Shown piece after piece: positions 7,145 through 7,234 of a stretch of DNA of 7,234 nucleotides (position 1 is its first letter; the number at the start of each line of letters is the position of its first letter). The position numbers and the translations under genes were made by a program. The notes beneath the pieces were generated by a model, which searched no databases, had not been told where the DNA came from, and was given only the letters and a program-made list of their open reading frames with translations. Source of the DNA: Planctomycetota bacterium (GTDB lineage: Bacteria; Planctomycetota; PUPC01; JABMSA01; JAUWKK01); NCBI GenBank assembly GCA_030614245.1, contig JAUWKK010000141.1:1-7234 (forward strand), given 5' to 3'.

Positions 7145-7234
7145 CTGATTCCTGGCCGCGTAGCGGCCAAGGGATAAAGCCTGGGGCTTCACCCCCAGGA
7201 ATCAGACAGTATAATAGCTGTGCCCTGAAGGGGC
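7145..7234. repeat. Compound palindromic (REP-like) intergenic repeat, truncated by window end
   Basis: An outer perfect 11-base inverted repeat, ctgattcctgg (7145-7155) and ccaggaatcag (7195-7205), encloses two smaller hairpins. The first is ggccgc-gta-gcggcc (7154-7168). The second is cctgggg with loop cttcac and ccccagg (7180-7199). The inner hairpins share bases with the outer stem, so the outer and inner folds compete. A further short hairpin, gccc-tgaag-gggc (7222-7234), ends exactly at the window edge, so the unit probably continues. It resembles the multi-hairpin dispersed repeats I associate with planctomycete-type genomes; copy number cannot be seen here. It also stays open in one plus-strand frame, so such repeats are easily mis-annotated as short proteins. 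Confidence 0.75.

Noticed and set aside
6780..7148. 122-codon plus-strand open frame upstream of hisI
   Set aside because: It crosses the hisI promoter, has no ribosome site, and its translation is rich in Arg and Pro with no recognisable motif.
7210..7215. Perfect TATAAT in the right-hand repeat
   Set aside because: The hexamer 17 bases upstream is cttcac, a poor -35, and the motif is part of the repeat unit.
7039..7234. Plus-strand frame open to the window end, running through the compound repeat
   Set aside because: No Shine-Dalgarno precedes the ATG at 7039, and the last third translates the palindromic repeat. Such frames are a known source of spurious short proteins.

Overview
The window holds five complete genes, all on the minus strand and tightly packed. 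In transcription order (right to left) they are: hisI (phosphoribosyl-AMP cyclohydrolase, histidine synthesis); a secreted protein of unknown function with DUF3352-like features; a membrane-anchored exported protein with a glutamine-amidotransferase-like fold signature; an ABC-type ATPase; and an ABC-2-type permease of about 12 membrane segments. The gaps are 46 bases (hisI to the secreted protein), 12 bases, a 4-base ATGA overlap, and 4 bases. A near-consensus sigma-70-type promoter (TTGACT, 17 bases, TAGAAT) sits directly upstream of hisI, so the simplest reading is one five-gene operon.

The organism is a GC-rich Gram-negative-type bacterium. The ABC-2 permease plus ATPase plus exported GATase-like membrane protein, the DUF3352-like secreted protein, two TTG start codons and the complex dispersed-type palindromic repeat at the right end all suggest Planctomycetota or a neighbouring lineage, probably a metagenome-derived genome. 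This placement is inference from style, not from a marker gene.

Layout: 1-42 is a degenerate 7-base tandem repeat that overlaps the permease stop codon. 39-1721 is the permease, 1726-2694 the ATPase, 2691-4634 the GATase-like membrane protein, 4647-6332 the DUF3352-like secreted protein, and 6379-6771 hisI. 6793-6821 is the promoter. 6822-7144 has no convincing gene. 7145-7234 is a compound palindromic repeat cut by the window end.

Functionally, the last three genes of the operon look like one transport or envelope machine: an ATPase and a permease, plus an accessory protein with a periplasmic GATase-like region, comparable in outline to GldA/GldF/GldG-type systems. The secreted DUF3352-like protein is a likely extracytoplasmic partner. 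Why hisI leads the operon is unclear; it may only share the promoter. I see no defence system, CRISPR array, transposase, tRNA or rRNA. The most unusual material is the repeat DNA at both ends and the conserved-looking but uncharacterised envelope module.
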